Assembly (NCBI GenBank): GCA_002293065.1 | Contig: DBCN01000044.1 | Coordinates: 15,734 to 35,432, forward strand | Length of the DNA stretch: 19,699 nucleotides | Direction: 5' to 3' | Source of the DNA: Opitutia bacterium UBA957 | GTDB taxonomy: Bacteria > Verrucomicrobiota > Verrucomicrobiia > Opitutales > UBA953 | Shown here: positions 7,701 to 14,381 of the stretch, one piece after another | How the letters are laid out: every line of letters begins with the position of its first letter | Position numbering within the stretch: position 1 is the stretch's first letter | Translations under genes and position numbers: made by a program | Notes under the pieces: model-generated | What the model was told of the DNA's origin: nothing | The model's database searches: none | Seen by the model: only the letters and a program-made list of their open reading frames with translations

Positions 7701-8987
7701 CCCCAGGCCCCGGCGGCAGCGCTTTCGTTGCTGCCTAAGCTGGATGTGCTTCGCCGTCGCGCCGTCTTGGGCGGACTCAGCTCTTCCAAGGAAGGCGCGC
7801 GCGCCATCGCCGCGGCCCTACAGGCCAAGACGCTGGCGAAGGATGAGATCGACGGCCCGATCGCCGAAAAGTTGGCGCTGACCTTGGGCGAAAGCCCGGA
7901 ATTGAAGTCGCTCATGGCCGAGCTGGGCGCGGTGTTCCGTCCGGTCCTTATGTTGGACGGCAGCGATGGCGCCGTCGCCGAGACCAAGCTCGACCTCAAG
8001 GGGCCCTTCACGCTGGAGTTCTGGGTGCGTTTGGCGCCGGGCGTCGACAACAACGACGGCGTCTTGGGGGCCCCCGGCCAGCTGGACGTCAACTTTGCCG
8101 GGTCATTGCTGCGCCTTTATGCATTTGCCCCCTTGGGCGACGTGCTCGTCGCCCAAAAGCCCATCACGCCAGAGCTCTGGACGCACTACGCGATCACGCG
8201 CGATGCCAAGGGCGAACTACGCCTTTACGGCAACGGCGAGCTCGAGTCCGTCGGCAAGGTCCCGCTCACCAAGGATTTCCTGGGCTGCAATGTGGCGTGG
8301 ACCGTGCCGAAACTCGGCACGAAAGGCGCCCTCGCCGAATACCGCGTCTGGAACGTGGCCCGATCCGCCAAGGAGATCCGCGATAACTTCACGCGGACCT
8401 TCGCGGGTGAGGAGCGTCCGACCGCGCTCGCGTTCTTCAATGCGGGCGGCGATGCCTCTTGGGGTTCGTTGCGAAAGGGCGCTCAGGTCGTCCGGACGAC
8501 GGATGTGCCACCGCTCATCACCAAGGCCCAATTCGAGGTGCTGGCCCGGAAGCAGGAGCATTACATGGAACTGGGTCGCAAGGGCGGTAACACCGCCAAG
8601 GGCAAGGTCCTCGCCGCGATGTGCCAGACCTGCCATGCCATCAACGGGCAAGGTGGCCAGATCGGCCCGAACCTGAGCGGCGCTGGCGCGATGGGCCTCG
8701 AAGGCGTCGTCCGTAATATCATGGACCCGAACGCGGCGATGGAGGCGGCCTACCGGGTGTTCCGACTCGAACTCATCACCGGCGAAGTCCTGGAAGGATT
8801 CTACGTCAGCGAGGATGCCAAGGCGTACGTGACTCGGCAGCCGGGCGGGGAGGAGATCCGCACGCCCAAGTCCAATGTCCGTTCGGCGCGCTACCTCCGG
8901 CGCTCGCTCATGCCCGAAGGCCTGTTGGACGCCTTGGGCGACGAGCAGGTCGCCGACCTGTTGGCCTACCTGATGACGCTGAAATAA
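4716..8987 (+). CDS. Giant PVC-type secreted cytochrome c: DUF1080 + propeller dehydrogenase-like + HEAT + LamG + CxxCH
   Basis: A 1423-residue exported protein of a class characteristic of Planctomycetes and Verrucomicrobia. Residues 1-22 form a signal peptide (MKPFKFYLTVLTACLASAAAWA). A DUF1080/3-keto-disaccharide hydrolase-like jelly roll follows (about 25-210; SLFDGKTLAGW, SGVQIRS, YEID-like GYQIDYG). Then comes the PVC 'membrane-bound dehydrogenase' propeller (about 250-625; LPEGFEIELFAKEG, FIQEANDYGYP, MGPDGCLYVIDWYN). An alpha-helical HEAT-like region spans about 640-1060, a LamG/concanavalin-like domain about 1078-1235, and a C-terminal cytochrome c about 1295-1423 with heme motif CQTCH at 1303-1307. 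The likely role is periplasmic sugar binding or oxidation coupled to electron transfer; substrate unknown. ATG at 4716 is chosen over a TTG at 4698 because it starts the signal peptide. It is divergent from sufT; the 143-bp gap should hold both promoters. Confidence 0.9.
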   Translation: MKPFKFYLTVLTACLASAAAWAAPASLFDGKTLAGWEGDLTWWRVQDGEIRGGSFERTVTKNQFLATTKTYQNFDLRLKLRLTGTGFVNSGVQIRSVRVPSSTEMSGYQIDYGPGWYGKIYDESRRNKVIADSADPKAVLAAVKEGEWNEYRILAEGRRIRSWINGVPALDYTEADLTIATDGKIGLQIHSGGKAEVQVKDIVIEELPATPAEMTWAKVQTATPAKATAAPKKKDTTYNDVQGTRRSAEEQQKLFRLPEGFEIELFAKEGPEMGKFIMLIFDQQGRAWSSTALEYPVDANENPAAAEALYKSKARDKVVVFDRPFTGGVQQPRVFADGLAIPEGVLPYQNGAIIQHGHDIVFLRDTDGDGKADKREVLLTGFGVQDSHLFPHQFTRAPGGWFWLAQGAFNSGKVTTTKGEVVDFPSTRMARFRPDGSFFEPTSTGPCNIWGLVLNGQGEAFIQEANDYGYPVMPFHEYAWYPGCADRLAKSYQPPFPVQAPQFKMGGTGLSGLALSDHGVWPKGYADVMYVANPITSKVNAIKMERDGAGYQLEKLADFVSCDDPFFRPIAMTMGPDGCLYVIDWYNKIISHNEVARNHPDRDKQSGRIWRIKPKGFVPPVVPDYSKLPSAELLARLGGKIVGDAHLSWQTLADRAPEAATTNALRALAADEAAPAARRIQALWVLGWQKQHPVDLTAGLLKSPNRNVRREAVSVLRYAAAVDTAQVALLAGLRSDVDAEVRQAAIKTLGEAIPAEGALAALLSFAQPALAEPVAPDRNRKPIKVGEAYYREFERFLVRMYLERQPALVAGFLQRADSGLTAEQRLFATLALEPKAGATVLASILPTLERAPTSEELLSLAQSAEVPACADAIRALLRKPSVRAEVAEGLLSARTKLDPAKVGPLLTDAAKELLTGDAKSQTLGLALIGGFQLAALEADLVQFTQQTKDVAALGTALQALRDLRSSEVQLFVGFSTHADATIVDRALAALTASRAPQAPAAALSLLPKLDVLRRRAVLGGLSSSKEGARAIAAALQAKTLAKDEIDGPIAEKLALTLGESPELKSLMAELGAVFRPVLMLDGSDGAVAETKLDLKGPFTLEFWVRLAPGVDNNDGVLGAPGQLDVNFAGSLLRLYAFAPLGDVLVAQKPITPELWTHYAITRDAKGELRLYGNGELESVGKVPLTKDFLGCNVAWTVPKLGTKGALAEYRVWNVARSAKEIRDNFTRTFAGEERPTALAFFNAGGDASWGSLRKGAQVVRTTDVPPLITKAQFEVLARKQEHYMELGRKGGNTAKGKVLAAMCQTCHAINGQGGQIGPNLSGAGAMGLEGVVRNIMDPNAAMEAAYRVFRLELITGEVLEGFYVSEDAKAYVTRQPGGEEIRTPKSNVRSARYLRRSLMPEGLLDALGDEQVADLLAYLMTLK

Positions 8988-9052
8988 GCCCGCTGGGCCA
9001 CCCTTCGCCTTCTTCGCTTGCCGAGGGGGCGGAGGGGCTTACGGCTTGAGGC

Positions 9053-10831
9053 ATGTCCGTTTGGTTCAATCCTGCCCGAGAACTTGAATCGCTGCTGCGG
9101 AAGGTCGCCCCTGCCGTTCCCGGCCTCGACGCTTCCTTTCAGCCGGAGTTGCGTCCGTCCGATCCGCGCCACGCCGACTTCCAGTCCAACGGCGCCATCG
9201 CCGCGGCCAAGAAGGCCAAGGCCAACCCGCGTGCCTTGGCGACCGCCTTGGTGGACGCGGTCAAGGCGACGGGTGAGCTCGACGAATCCTTGATTCAGGT
9301 CGAGGTGGCGGGCCCGGGCTTCATCAACTTCAAGCTCACGCCGAAGGCCCTCGGTTCCTGGTTGCGCGAGTATCGCGATGAATCCAAGTGGCGCGCCGGT
9401 GCTTCCCGAATCATGGGTGGACGTAAGGTCGTCATCGATTATCCGTCGCCGAACACCGCGAAGCAGATGCACGTCGGCCACCTCCGTCCGATCGTCATCG
9501 GCGAGGCGGTCGCCCGGCTCATCGAGTTCTGCGGCGCCGAGCTCGTCCGCGATAACCATATCGGCGACTGGGGCACGAACTTCGGCATCCTGATCCTCGC
9601 CATCAAGCGCGCGGGCTTCCAGCTCGATGCCAAGAGCCCGACGGCCCTGGAAGACCTCGAACGTCTCTACAAAGAAGGCAGCGTCCTGACCAAGGCCGAC
9701 CCCGCACAGTTGGATGCCGCCCGCGCCGAACTCGCCCGCCTGCAGCAGGGCGATGCCGCCAGCCTGGCGCTTTGGACCGAGATCGTCGCGGTCTCCAACG
9801 CGGCCTGCCAGCGCATCTACGATCAATTCGGGCTCAAGACCGACGTCATCCTCGGCGAGTCCTTTTACCGCGACAAGGTCGACCAGGTTTACACGGAGCT
9901 CCAGTCCGCTGGGCTCGCGGAAGAAAGCGAAGGCGCGCTGGTGATGTGGTGCGACGAGGAGCCCCGCTTCTCCCGCCACGCCGAAACGAAGATGCCCTTC
10001 ATCGTCCGGAAGAAGGACGGCTCTTCGAACTACGCTTCGACCGACTTGGCGACGCTCCTTTACCGCACCGAACACTTCAAGGCGGACGAAATCGTTTATG
10101 TCACGGACGGTCGCCAACAGGATCACTTCCAGCAGCTGTTCCTGAACGGCGCCAAGTGGTTCCGCGCGACGGACCGCAAGCTCCCGCGCCTCCGCCACGT
10201 CTGGTTCGGCACCATCCTCGGCGAGGACGGTAAGGCCATCAAGACGAAGTCCGGCGACCCAGTCCGTCTCCAAGAGCTCATCGATGAAGCCACCGAGCGG
10301 GCCTTCACGGCGGTGACCGAAAAGAATCCCGACCTCCCCGAGCCCGAGCGACGCGCCATCGCCAAGGCCATCGGCGTGGCGGCGCTACGCTACGTCGACC
10401 TCTCCTCGAACCGCACGATGGACTACTCGTTCTCGTGGACGAAGCTCCTGGCGTTCGAAGGCAATACCGCGCCTTACCTGATGTACGCCGTGGTGCGCGT
10501 CCGCTCCATCTTCCGCAAGAACGGCATCGAGCCCGGCCAAGGTGAAGCCGGGGCGACGGATCCGGAAACCCCGACTGAAATCGCGCTCGCGCGCAAGCTC
10601 CTCGGCTTCACCGCCGCGCTCGACCAGGCGTTGGAAGACCTTCGCCCGCACCACCTTTGCACCTACCTGCATGAACTGGCGGCCGCTTACGGTGCCTTCT
10701 ACGCCGCCGACAGCGTGTTGGTGGATGACCCGGCCGTGAAGGCCCGTCGCCTCATGCTCTGCGCCCGCACCACCTCCATCATGGAGTGTGGCCTCCGCCT
10801 CCTCGGCATCGAGCCGGTGGAGCGGATGTGA
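9053..10831 (+). CDS. argS: Arginyl-tRNA synthetase
   Basis: Class I aminoacyl-tRNA synthetase that charges tRNA-Arg in the cytoplasm. The 592-residue length is normal. An N-terminal tRNA-recognition domain (about 1-110, ending EVAGPGFINFKL) precedes VIDYPSPNTAKQMHVGHLRP, whose HVGH (140-143) is the HIGH signature. DNHIGDWGTNFGILI, NYASTDLATLLYR and DEIVYVTDGRQQDHFQQLF are ArgS-specific blocks. GEDGKAIKTKSGDPVRL near 390-406 replaces a canonical KMSKS, as is common in ArgS. SNRTMDYSFSWTKLLAFEGNTAPY and the C-terminal DALR anticodon domain (TTSIMECGLRLLGIEPVERM) complete it. AGG a few bases before the ATG at 9053 is a weak ribosome binding site. It lies 65 bases after the cytochrome gene. Confidence 0.97.
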   Translation: MSVWFNPARELESLLRKVAPAVPGLDASFQPELRPSDPRHADFQSNGAIAAAKKAKANPRALATALVDAVKATGELDESLIQVEVAGPGFINFKLTPKALGSWLREYRDESKWRAGASRIMGGRKVVIDYPSPNTAKQMHVGHLRPIVIGEAVARLIEFCGAELVRDNHIGDWGTNFGILILAIKRAGFQLDAKSPTALEDLERLYKEGSVLTKADPAQLDAARAELARLQQGDAASLALWTEIVAVSNAACQRIYDQFGLKTDVILGESFYRDKVDQVYTELQSAGLAEESEGALVMWCDEEPRFSRHAETKMPFIVRKKDGSSNYASTDLATLLYRTEHFKADEIVYVTDGRQQDHFQQLFLNGAKWFRATDRKLPRLRHVWFGTILGEDGKAIKTKSGDPVRLQELIDEATERAFTAVTEKNPDLPEPERRAIAKAIGVAALRYVDLSSNRTMDYSFSWTKLLAFEGNTAPYLMYAVVRVRSIFRKNGIEPGQGEAGATDPETPTEIALARKLLGFTAALDQALEDLRPHHLCTYLHELAAAYGAFYAADSVLVDDPAVKARRLMLCARTTSIMECGLRLLGIEPVERM

Positions 10832-10897
10832 TTGGCAGGGTCGAGAGCTGAATTGAGTCCTGGATCGAGTTCAGGGTGCTGAGTCGATGAATGCATC

Positions 10898-10962
10898 GGG
10901 TAGGGTCAGCACTGCGTGCTGACCTAGCCTGCCTTTCGGCGTCGAGTCAGTAGGCCCTACCC
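10898..10962. repeat. Nested inverted repeats (cruciform-forming)
   Basis: An outer perfect 8-bp stem, GGGTAGGG (10898-10905) with CCCTACCC (10955-10962), encloses a perfect 9-bp hairpin, GGTCAGCAC (10904-10912) with GTGCTGACC (10916-10924) around TGC. The two stems share two bases at 10904-10905, so they are alternative or branch-migrating structures. Possibly a REP-like intergenic palindrome; no protein family can be tied to it from this window. Confidence 0.6.
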
Positions 10963-10977
10963 GGGTATCAGCGTTGT

Positions 10978-11108
10978 TTCGAATCCCTCCCTCTCCGCGC
11001 TTCTGCGCAAGAGGGAGGGATGAGAACCCTTGGGTTCGGCGAAGCAGGCAATGCCGCAGGCATTGGGCCGTCAGGCCCGGAGCGCAGCGCAGCCAATCGC
11101 TCCTTGTC
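10978..11108 (+). repeat. tRNA-Ser-tail structured repeat, copy 1
   Basis: Begins TTCGAATCCCTCCCTCTCCG, which reads like the T-loop and acceptor 3' end of a tRNA-Ser gene, but no tRNA body precedes it. It continues as four hairpins: an 11-bp stem 10984-10994/11010-11020 (with inner GCGC-TTCT-GCGC), GAACCC/GGGTTC (11024-11037), CAATGCC/GGCATTG (11049-11065) and GGGCC/GGCCC (11065-11078). It ends CAGCGCAGCCAATC (11085-11098). Copies 2 (14702-14851) and 3 (12683-12726) share this order, with compensatory changes in the stems between copies 1 and 2. Confidence 0.7.
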
Positions 11109-11146
11109 CATTACCTTAATCGATAAACTATAGAAGGGTTGGGTTT

Positions 11147-12619
11147 ATGCCGAAACTTTATGCCTTAGATGGGGTATCACTGGATATGCTACATTTCGTA
11201 CATCTTTTGCGAACATCGTTCAGGATCACTTTTTGCATGGCCTTTGCTGCCTACTCATTGCCCGCAGAGACGTATGGGGCCGAAACTGCTAAGGCGGCTG
11301 ATGCTAAGGCATCTGATGTGTTCACCGCTACTAAGGTTTGGGACATCCATTTGGGTTTCACGGCGGAGCAGTGGAAAGCGATGGAGCCGACCCAAGGTCC
11401 GCGCGCACCTCGCCGTCAGGGGGGTGGATTCCTGCAAGGCCCGGATGGCGGACGTAATGGCATCGCCGCCGCTTTTGGCATTCAGTTTAACTACGTCAGG
11501 GCTGATCTGGATTTCGGACCATGGCGCATGTCGGAAGTGGGTGTGCGTTATAAAGGCAATGGGACGTTCTTGACCTCACGCGAAAGCCTCAAGCGATCGC
11601 TCAAGCTCGACCTCAATCAATTCCAGAAGGGGCAGAAGCTCGCTGGATTCAGTCAAGTGAACCTCCATAATTCCGTGCGAGACCCGAGTTGCACGAACGA
11701 ATCCATTGCCTATCGATTGTTCCGTGATTGTCAGGTGCCCGCTCCGCGGACTGCCTATGCGAAGGTCAATGTCACCGTGCCTGGATTGTACGAGCGTAAA
11801 TATCTGGGGCTCTATAATATGGTCGAGGATGTCGGAGGCCATTTCGCCGAAGAACAACTCGGAACCACGAAGGGTGCTTTGTTCAAGCCGGTGACGCCTA
11901 ACCTGTTCGGCTACCTGGGTGAAGATTGGCAGGCGTATAAGCAGACGTACGACGCCAAGGCTACTTTGGATGATGCCCATAAGAAGCGACTTATCGAAAC
12001 CTGTAAGTTATTTGCGAATGCGAGCGACGGCGAGTTCGCTGCCAAGGTTGGCGAATACCTCGACCTGGAAAATACGGCCCGCTATCTAGCGCTGACGGTT
12101 TGGTTGGTCGACTTGGACGGGATCCTTGGTCCTGGTCAGAATTTCTACCTCCATCTGCACCCCCAGACGCTGAAATTTGGGTTCATTCCTTGGGATCAGG
12201 ATCAGACTTTCGGGCAATTCCCTCGTGGGACTGCAGAGCAGCGTGTCAATCTCAGCATCCGGAAGCCATGGACCGGTAACAATCGCTTCCTTGAACGTCT
12301 GTTCAAGACGGAGGCGTTCATGACGACGTATCTTGCTCGCCTCAAAGAATTCAACGCCACCACTCTCAAGCCGGAACGTATTGGTAAGTTGGTCGATGAA
12401 CTTGGTCCTGTGCTCCGTGAGCCGATGGCGCAGGAGTCCCCCGAGCGACTAGCGGGCTTGAATAAGGCTTTGGCTGGCGAGACGCTTTCCGTGGTCATGG
12501 GGCCAGGTTATCGCGAGCCGATCCAAGCTAAGCCCATTAAGGCGTTCGTCGGAGCGCGTTGGAATGCGGTCGAGGAACAACTAGCAGGGCGAAGCCAAGG
12601 TCAGGCCCTTGGGCGCTAA
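11147..12619 (+). CDS. CotH-like protein kinase family, exported
   Basis: CotH-family proteins are atypical kinases, first known from Bacillus spore coats and widespread in other bacteria as secreted or surface proteins. This 490-residue protein carries LYNMVEDVGGHF (about 222-233) and FIPWDQDQTFG (about 346-356), the two conserved acidic/PWD blocks, together with GVRYKGNGTFL, SVRDPSCTNESIAYRLFRD and WLVDLDGILGPGQNFYLH. The N-terminus has a hydrophobic stretch (about 14-45) consistent with export. ATG 11147 has a possible ribosome binding site GAAGGG (11133-11138); ATG 11186 would give a cleaner signal peptide. The coding DNA is visibly poorer in GC than argS and the cytochrome gene, and it lies between copies of the tRNA-tail repeat, hinting at acquisition. 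Substrate unknown. Confidence 0.85.
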   Translation: MPKLYALDGVSLDMLHFVHLLRTSFRITFCMAFAAYSLPAETYGAETAKAADAKASDVFTATKVWDIHLGFTAEQWKAMEPTQGPRAPRRQGGGFLQGPDGGRNGIAAAFGIQFNYVRADLDFGPWRMSEVGVRYKGNGTFLTSRESLKRSLKLDLNQFQKGQKLAGFSQVNLHNSVRDPSCTNESIAYRLFRDCQVPAPRTAYAKVNVTVPGLYERKYLGLYNMVEDVGGHFAEEQLGTTKGALFKPVTPNLFGYLGEDWQAYKQTYDAKATLDDAHKKRLIETCKLFANASDGEFAAKVGEYLDLENTARYLALTVWLVDLDGILGPGQNFYLHLHPQTLKFGFIPWDQDQTFGQFPRGTAEQRVNLSIRKPWTGNNRFLERLFKTEAFMTTYLARLKEFNATTLKPERIGKLVDELGPVLREPMAQESPERLAGLNKALAGETLSVVMGPGYREPIQAKPIKAFVGARWNAVEEQLAGRSQGQALGR

Positions 12620-12682
12620 GTGACGACGAACCAGTCGACGTTGGTTATCGAAGCCGGAATGCGCGTCCCTGACCAGCTTGGC

Positions 12683-12726
12683 GCTCAGCCTTGAAGCACA
12701 GCGCAGCCAATCCCATCCTCTTCGTT
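12683..12726 (+). repeat. tRNA-Ser-tail structured repeat, copy 3 (3' end only)
   Basis: The shared terminus CAGCGCAGCCAATC lies at 12699-12712 and is followed by CCATCCTCTTCG, nearly the same as copy 2. The hairpin part is missing or too decayed to recognise. It sits 64 bases after the cotH-like stop codon. Confidence 0.55.
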
Positions 12727-12760
12727 GCCTTTCAGCGGCGTTGGGTTGGGGATTGAGGCT

Positions 12761-13078
12761 TTAGCTGGCCTGACGATTGGCTGATCGGCCCTTGATGAAG
12801 TGGAGCGCTTTCAGCCCTAGGTAGTTAATCAGAAGCCATTGGGCATAGCCGCACACGAAGATCAACGTCCACTGCCACCAGAGGGGCGGGAAGTCCGGAA
12901 AGAGGGCTGCGACGAGCGGCATCTTTTCCACCAGGATGGTGGGGAAGCTGAGCATGAGGGCGAAGAAGATGCCATCGCCGCCGGCCATGAAGCACTATCC
13001 AAACCAGAGGACGAAGAGGAGCGGCAAGAGGTGGCAGCTCAGTCTTCGAAGCAGTCCTTGGGGCTTTAAGTCAGGCAT
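12761..13078 (-). pseudogene. Small membrane-protein gene with an in-frame TAG
   Basis: From the ATG at 13078 the frame encodes 27 residues (MPDLKPQGLLRRL, then a hydrophobic LLPLLFVLWFG) before a TAG at 12997-12995. It then continues without another stop through CF-MAGGDGIFFALMLSFP to the natural stop at 12761. Read through, the 105-residue product would have three hydrophobic segments; the part after the TAG, from the ATG at 12988, is a 75-residue two-helix protein. A single TGG or CAG to TAG change would explain it, so this is probably a recent pseudogene, though initiation at 12988 cannot be excluded. No family is recognised. It lies 15 bases downstream of the truncated lyase on the same strand and is probably decaying with it. 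Confidence 0.5.
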
Positions 13079-13093
13079 AAGGGGGCGGTCGTC

Positions 13094-13426
13094 TCACTTC
13101 GGCGCGATGTCGTCATAGGTCGCGGTGGGGCCGCCGATCTTCAGGTCAGTGACGTAGGTGATCTTGTGCGTGGCGACAGGTTTGTCGGCGTTGAAGCGTT
13201 CGAGGCGGCCTTCCTTGGCGGTGTTCCACTCGGGGTGATAGATGCCGGTCTTGAGGTACGGGGTGTAGTCGAGGCCGATCGTGCCGTAGGTGTTCGGGCC
13301 TTTGCGTTCGAGGACGAGCTTGCCGTCCTTCCAGATCTGCAGAAGGCCGTCTTCCTTGGGCGACCATTTCGCGTGGATCACCCACGCGGTCCAGGTGCCG
13401 GGTTGCACGCGGTCCGCCAGTGATCG
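13094..13426 (-). pseudogene. Polysaccharide lyase (heparin-lyase-I-like), 5'-truncated remnant
   Basis: Only the C-terminal 110 or so residues remain. They read RVQPGTWTAWVIHAKWS, then DGLLQIWKDGKLVLERKGPNTYG, PYLKTGIYHPEWN and DLKIGGPTATYDDIAPK. This pattern (GTWTxWV-KWS, LQVWxDG, PYLKxGIY, YDDI) is that of the secreted polysaccharide lyase family that includes heparin lyase I (PF14099-type), jelly-roll enzymes cleaving acidic polysaccharides. The reading frame then runs into IS DNA at about 13427, and no upstream half is recognisable beyond the other IS end, so the gene has lost its 5' part by insertion and deletion. The substrate cannot be named from this end. Confidence 0.72.
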
Positions 13427-13506
13427 GGTCACGCTAAATGGGGCCAGTTGAAATGTTACTCGGGGGGTAGCCCAACCACCAAACCACCCCCATAAACGAG
13501 ACAAAC

Positions 13507-13773
13507 ATGAGCAAGAAACGACACACGAAGGAGGCCCAAATCAAGGCCATCCGTGACCACGAATCCGGCCGGAGCCAGGCCGAGATCTGCAAGGAGCTGA
13601 ACATCACGGCGCAGACGTTCTACCGCTGGAAGAAGCAGCTCGGGATGATGACGAACCCGGACGTCCGGCGGCTGAAGGAGCTCGAGAAGGAGAACAAGGA
13701 GCTCAAGCAGATGCTGGCCGACGGTCTGCTGCGGGAGCGCATCCTCAAGATCGTCGTCGAAAAAAAACTCTGA
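13507..13773 (+). CDS. IS3-family transposase OrfA (DNA-binding subunit)
   Basis: 88 residues with a helix-turn-helix (about 14-45: IRDHESGRSQAEICKELNIT, then AQTFYRWKKQ) that recognises the IS ends, followed by a leucine-zipper-like helix LKELEKENKELKQMLAD (about 56-72). This is the standard OrfA of the IS3 family. The frame ends TGA at 13771-13773 just after a run of eight A (13760-13767), which is the expected site for -1 frameshifting into orfB. The gene looks intact, unlike orfB. Confidence 0.9.
   Translation: MSKKRHTKEAQIKAIRDHESGRSQAEICKELNITAQTFYRWKKQLGMMTNPDVRRLKELEKENKELKQMLADGLLRERILKIVVEKKL
13760..13767 (+). promoter_or_regulatory. A8 slippery site for programmed -1 frameshift
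   Basis: Eight consecutive A near the end of orfA. Shifting back one base here turns the reading from ...AAA AAA CTC TGA into AAA AAA ACT CTG AGC, which stays open and joins the orfB frame without a stop (13767 and 13809 are in phase). This is the usual way IS3 elements make the OrfAB transposase. Confidence 0.75.
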
Positions 13774-14381
13774 GCCCGCGGGTCCTGCGGGAACTGCTAC
13801 CGGCGGTCATGGCGGGCACGTCATGCTCGCAGCGGTTCGCCTGCAAGATCCTCGGGCTGCGAAGGAACACGGCACGTTACCGGCCGATACGGCTGGCGCG
13901 GTACGCACCGCTGGAGGCCGCCCTGCGGGAAATCTACGGCCACCACCCCCAACTGGGGCACCGCAAGGTGAAGGCCATCCTGAACCGCCGGCTCCGGCAG
14001 GAAGGCCGGCCCCTGGTGGGCTTGCGGCTGGTGCGGCGGCTACGCCGCCGCCTGTGCCTGTGCGTGCCTCCGCCCAAGCGCAAGCGGGTCCGCAAGGGCC
14101 TCACGACAGGCCGGGTGCCGACCAAGGCCACCAAGCCGCGTGGCGTGTGGACGTGGGACTTCCTGGCGGACATCACGACCGTGGGCGGCACGTTCCGCAT
14201 CCTGGCGCTCATCGACGAGTTCACGAAGCAGTGCGTGGGCCACTACGTGGCCCGCAGCATCAACGCCCAGGACGTGATGCGCACGCTGGCGCAGGCCATC
14301 AGCGAGCACGGCGCGCCCGAGCACATCAGGTCGGACAACGGCTCTGGGGCGGTCCCTCTTATTTGGTCCAGTCGACACTAA
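13767..14381 (+). pseudogene. IS3-family transposase OrfB, 3'-truncated
   Basis: The catalytic half of the transposase, entered by -1 frameshift from orfA; an in-frame ATG at 13809 also exists. Visible are the HTH_21-like segment (YGHHPQLGHRKVKAILNRR), then the integrase core: WTWDFLADITTVGGTFRILAL with the first Asp, DEFTKQCVGHYVAR, and HIRSDNGS with the second Asp. The sequence then leaves the family at about 14345 (AVPLIWSSRH) and stops. The third catalytic residue (Glu) and about 80-90 usual residues are missing, so it is inactive. Confidence 0.87.

Larger units (their letters stand above)
10832..11146. other. Intergenic region between argS and the cotH-like gene
   Basis: No gene is supported here. 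The stretch holds a large cruciform (10898-10962), a full copy of the tRNA-Ser-tail repeat (10978-11108) and a lower-GC leader for the next gene. The repeat's first hairpin (10984-11020) may also stop argS transcripts, though it lacks a T-run. Confidence 0.8.

Noticed and set aside
8966..10273. 435-codon minus-strand frame opposite argS
   Set aside because: The plus strand carries all ArgS motifs; the antisense product resembles nothing and is a codon-bias shadow.
10978..11000. tRNA-Ser gene at the start of repeat copy 1 (and at 14702)
   Set aside because: Only the T-loop and acceptor 3' side are present; the five bases before TTCGAAT do not pair as a T-stem and no D or anticodon arm lies upstream.
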